A DNA stretch of 41,611 bases from an uncultured Lachnospiraceae bacterium (GTDB taxonomy: Bacteria; Bacillota; Clostridia; Lachnospirales; Lachnospiraceae). Location: assembly GCA_947630595.1 (NCBI GenBank), contig CANRIG010000024.1, positions 1 through 41,611 on the forward strand. The letters are read 5' to 3'. The first letter of the stretch is position 1. The number at the start of each line of letters is the position of its first letter. Positions 40,409 to 41,611 of this stretch are shown here, piece by piece. Position numbers and translations under genes: made by a program. Below the pieces are notes generated by a model. It ran no database searches and was not told the DNA's origin. It worked only from the letters and a program-made list of their open reading frames with translations.

Positions 40409-40645
40409 CTATTCATTATTCTCATTTCCAATTTTCCGCTTGATTTCCATCAGCATTTTCTCAAAGTCCATATTTGTGTATTCCCTGCCTACGGTCTTTG
40501 CGTCTTCCTCTAAGAACCCGGGAAATTCTTTACAAAATTCCGCGAAATCTTCGAAAGAAGCATTCTCCAAATATTTTTCATAAAACTCCAGATCCGACAT
40601 CTCAGCGAATTTTTTTAACCTTAGCAGTGCAGCTTCATTCCACAT
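40409..40645 (-). CDS. Small acidic hypothetical protein
   Basis: The 78-residue protein MWNEAALLRLKKFAEMSDLE... is rich in Glu, Phe and Lys and predicted helical, with a short basic end (EIKRKIGNENNE). AGGAG lies 10-11 bases before the ATG, a little far. It is divergent from the Xre regulator with an 92-base shared region. I do not recognise a family; an antitoxin-like or element accessory protein is possible. Confidence 0.6.
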   Translation of the reverse strand: MWNEAALLRLKKFAEMSDLEFYEKYLENASFEDFAEFCKEFPGFLEEDAKTVGREYTNMDFEKMLMEIKRKIGNENNE

Positions 40646-40667
40646 AAAACATTTTCTCCTTTCATAA

Positions 40668-40707
40668 TGCCACCATATAGTAGTATTTCCAAACTTATTG
40701 TGCCACC
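40668..40707. promoter_or_regulatory. Direct repeat in the divergent region before the Xre gene
   Basis: TGCCACC occurs at 40668-40674 and 40701-40707, each followed by a similar run (ATATAGTA and GTTTGATA). The two copies are 33 bases apart, three helical turns. GATAAT lies at 40717-40722 without a good -35. An Xre operator is plausible. Confidence 0.45.
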
Positions 40708-40737
40708 GTTTGATAGGATAATCAAGAGGTGGATGCG

Positions 40738-40956
40738 ATGAAATTTCAGAGAATTGAAGACTTAAGGATCGACCATGACTACACCCAGAAGAGAATTGCC
40801 GAGGAATTGGGCTGCAATCGCGAAGTTTACCGAAGGTATGAGCAGGGCATCCGTGAGATTCCGATATGGATGCTGATCAGGCTTGCCAGAATTTATGATT
40901 GTTCCATTGACTATCTTCTTGGCGTATCAGATACCAAACGACATTTTGGAAAATGA
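40738..40956 (+). CDS. Xre-family helix-turn-helix regulator
   Basis: The 72-residue protein is a single Cro/C1-type domain: DLRIDHDYTQKRIAEELGCN holds helices 1-2, EVYRRYEQGIREIPIWM the recognition region and DCSIDYLLGVSD the usual closing motif. AGAGGTGG lies before the ATG at 40738; a GTG three codons earlier overlaps that site. It probably regulates itself and the divergent small gene. A terminator follows. Confidence 0.92.
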   Translation: MKFQRIEDLRIDHDYTQKRIAEELGCNREVYRRYEQGIREIPIWMLIRLARIYDCSIDYLLGVSDTKRHFGK

Positions 40957-40984
40957 GATCATCATATGATTTTGTAATATAAGG

Positions 40985-41022
40985 AGTATCCAGAAGCTAA
41001 ATTGGCTTGCGGGTACTTTTTT
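40985..41022 (+). terminator. Rho-independent terminator after the Xre gene
   Basis: AGTATCCAGAAGC (40985-40997) pairs with GCTTGCGGGTACT (from about 41004), with two mismatches and one wobble, a 7-base loop and six T residues after it. Confidence 0.75.
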
Positions 41023-41059
41023 ATTCTGCTTTACTGAAACAATTGATAAAGGGAGAAAG

Positions 41060-41137
41060 ATGCCATGCTTAGTCAGGTTTGCGGAAAATAGTATGCTTTT
41101 AGAATGGGGTATTCCAGCTAGCAGGGGAGCTGTTTGA
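41060..41137 (+). CDS. Possible 25-residue peptide
   Basis: ATG at 41060, after AAAGGGAG, opens MPCLVRFAENSMLLEWGIPA and five more residues before TGA. It has a good ribosome binding site, but its length makes chance likely. The stretch 40957-41311 otherwise holds only the terminator and no recognisable gene. Confidence 0.25.
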   Translation: MPCLVRFAENSMLLEWGIPASRGAV

Positions 41138-41311
41138 TAAGTGGCAAATAATATTATTCCTATATGTGATTCGAAGAATGCATATAATAAATTTGCAAAA
41201 AAATATTTTGCTTTATGTTTTTTAGTGGTAAAATATGTGAAACGGCATATAACAACCATTTTTGTTTTAAAAACATGTCTCAGGACATCCGCAACTTGTG
41301 GAGGTATTCGT

Positions 41312-41557
41312 ATGGGGAAAGTAAAGATTTTATTCGGAATGTTTTTCATGTTACTCGCAATGTCCGGGGCGTCCCTTGTGTCTGCTGCGGCGACGATCGA
41401 GCTGCCTATCACGGTGGACGAAGACTACACGGCAGCTAAGGAACTGCTGGACGAGATCAACAAAGCACGTGTCAACACGTTCGGACTACATGAGCTGCAG
41501 ATGGACGCATAGCTGCAGGAGATCGCGATGCTGAGGGGAGACTGTCCGAAAACCTGA
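41312..41557 (+). pseudogene. Broken CAP/SCP-domain secreted protein
   Basis: After GGAGG, ATG 41312 starts a signal peptide (MGKVKILFGMFFMLLAMSGA, cleavage near VSAAA). YTAAKELLDEINKAR and GLHELQMDA are the beginning of a CAP (SCP/PR-1-like) domain. A TAG stop at 41510 cuts it at residue 66. In-frame reading after it continues LQEIAMLRGDCPKT, as the domain would (helix after LxMD), then stops again at 41555. A point mutation plus later decay, or an element insertion, is likely. Confidence 0.65.
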
Positions 41558-41611
41558 AATGATGTGACTATATCGTGGGGTAAATACATCCGCAATAAAA
41601 GTGGATGATTT

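Noticed and set aside
41141-41311. In-frame upstream extension of the CAP-domain gene
   Set aside because: The signal peptide and a well-placed GGAGG support ATG 41312; the upstream residues do not resemble a secretory start.

Overview
The window looks like a gut Clostridia chromosome, most likely Lachnospiraceae. The main part is GC-rich, ribosome binding sites are AGGAGG-like, and anaerobic (cobalt-early) cobalamin genes sit beside sialic-acid genes and a YesN/YesM two-component pair. No rRNA, tRNA or CRISPR array was seen.

Layout. (1) About 0.1-12.1 kb, plus strand: tetrapyrrole and first cobalamin block: hemB, hemL, cobU, cobS, a second CobU-like gene, precorrin-2 dehydrogenase/chelatase, cbiB, cobD, cbiP, cbiC and a fused cobC-cbiD. 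A small membrane-anchored protein with a BECR-nuclease-like tail follows. (2) About 12.8-28.2 kb: carbohydrate island. A ROK kinase (probable nanK) diverges from nanE. Next come a YesN-type regulator, a YesM-type kinase with almost no extracytoplasmic part, a double-domain ABC ATPase paralogue that has lost its Walker A motifs, and an intact RbsABC-type transporter. Then come nanA, an SGNH esterase and a family-1 binding protein with MalF/MalG-type permeases. (3) About 28.3-38.0 kb: an iron-sulfur flavoprotein-like gene and the second cobalamin block: cbiL, cbiF, cbiG, cbiH, a cbiJ-cbiE-cbiT triple fusion, a class II aldolase, cbiA and cobT. (4) About 38.1-39.56 kb: an SsuB/SsuC-type ABC pair whose permease stops short. 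(5) From about 39.56 kb to the end: AT-rich, mobile-looking DNA with a small serine recombinase, an Xre regulator, small orphan genes and a broken CAP-domain gene.

How the genes work together. HemB and HemL supply the tetrapyrrole precursor route. The dehydrogenase and the Cbi enzymes would convert precorrin-2 to cobyrinic acid a,c-diamide and cobyric acid. CbiB, CobD, CobU, CobS, CobT and CobC would attach the aminopropanol arm and lower ligand. A dedicated cobaltochelatase (CbiK/CbiX), an adenosyltransferase, HemA, HemC, HemD and uroporphyrinogen-III methyltransferase are not in the window. NanA, NanK and NanE would convert imported sialic acid to GlcNAc-6-phosphate.

The most unusual candidate is the two-component system linked to an apparently ATPase-dead transporter subunit at 14.8-18.9 kb. 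Other points of note are three 40-bp tandem units carrying dyads before cbiB, repeat-bearing insertions in several cobalamin enzymes, and the junction that cuts the permease. All calls come from reading the sequence and translations by eye; no database search or structure prediction was run.
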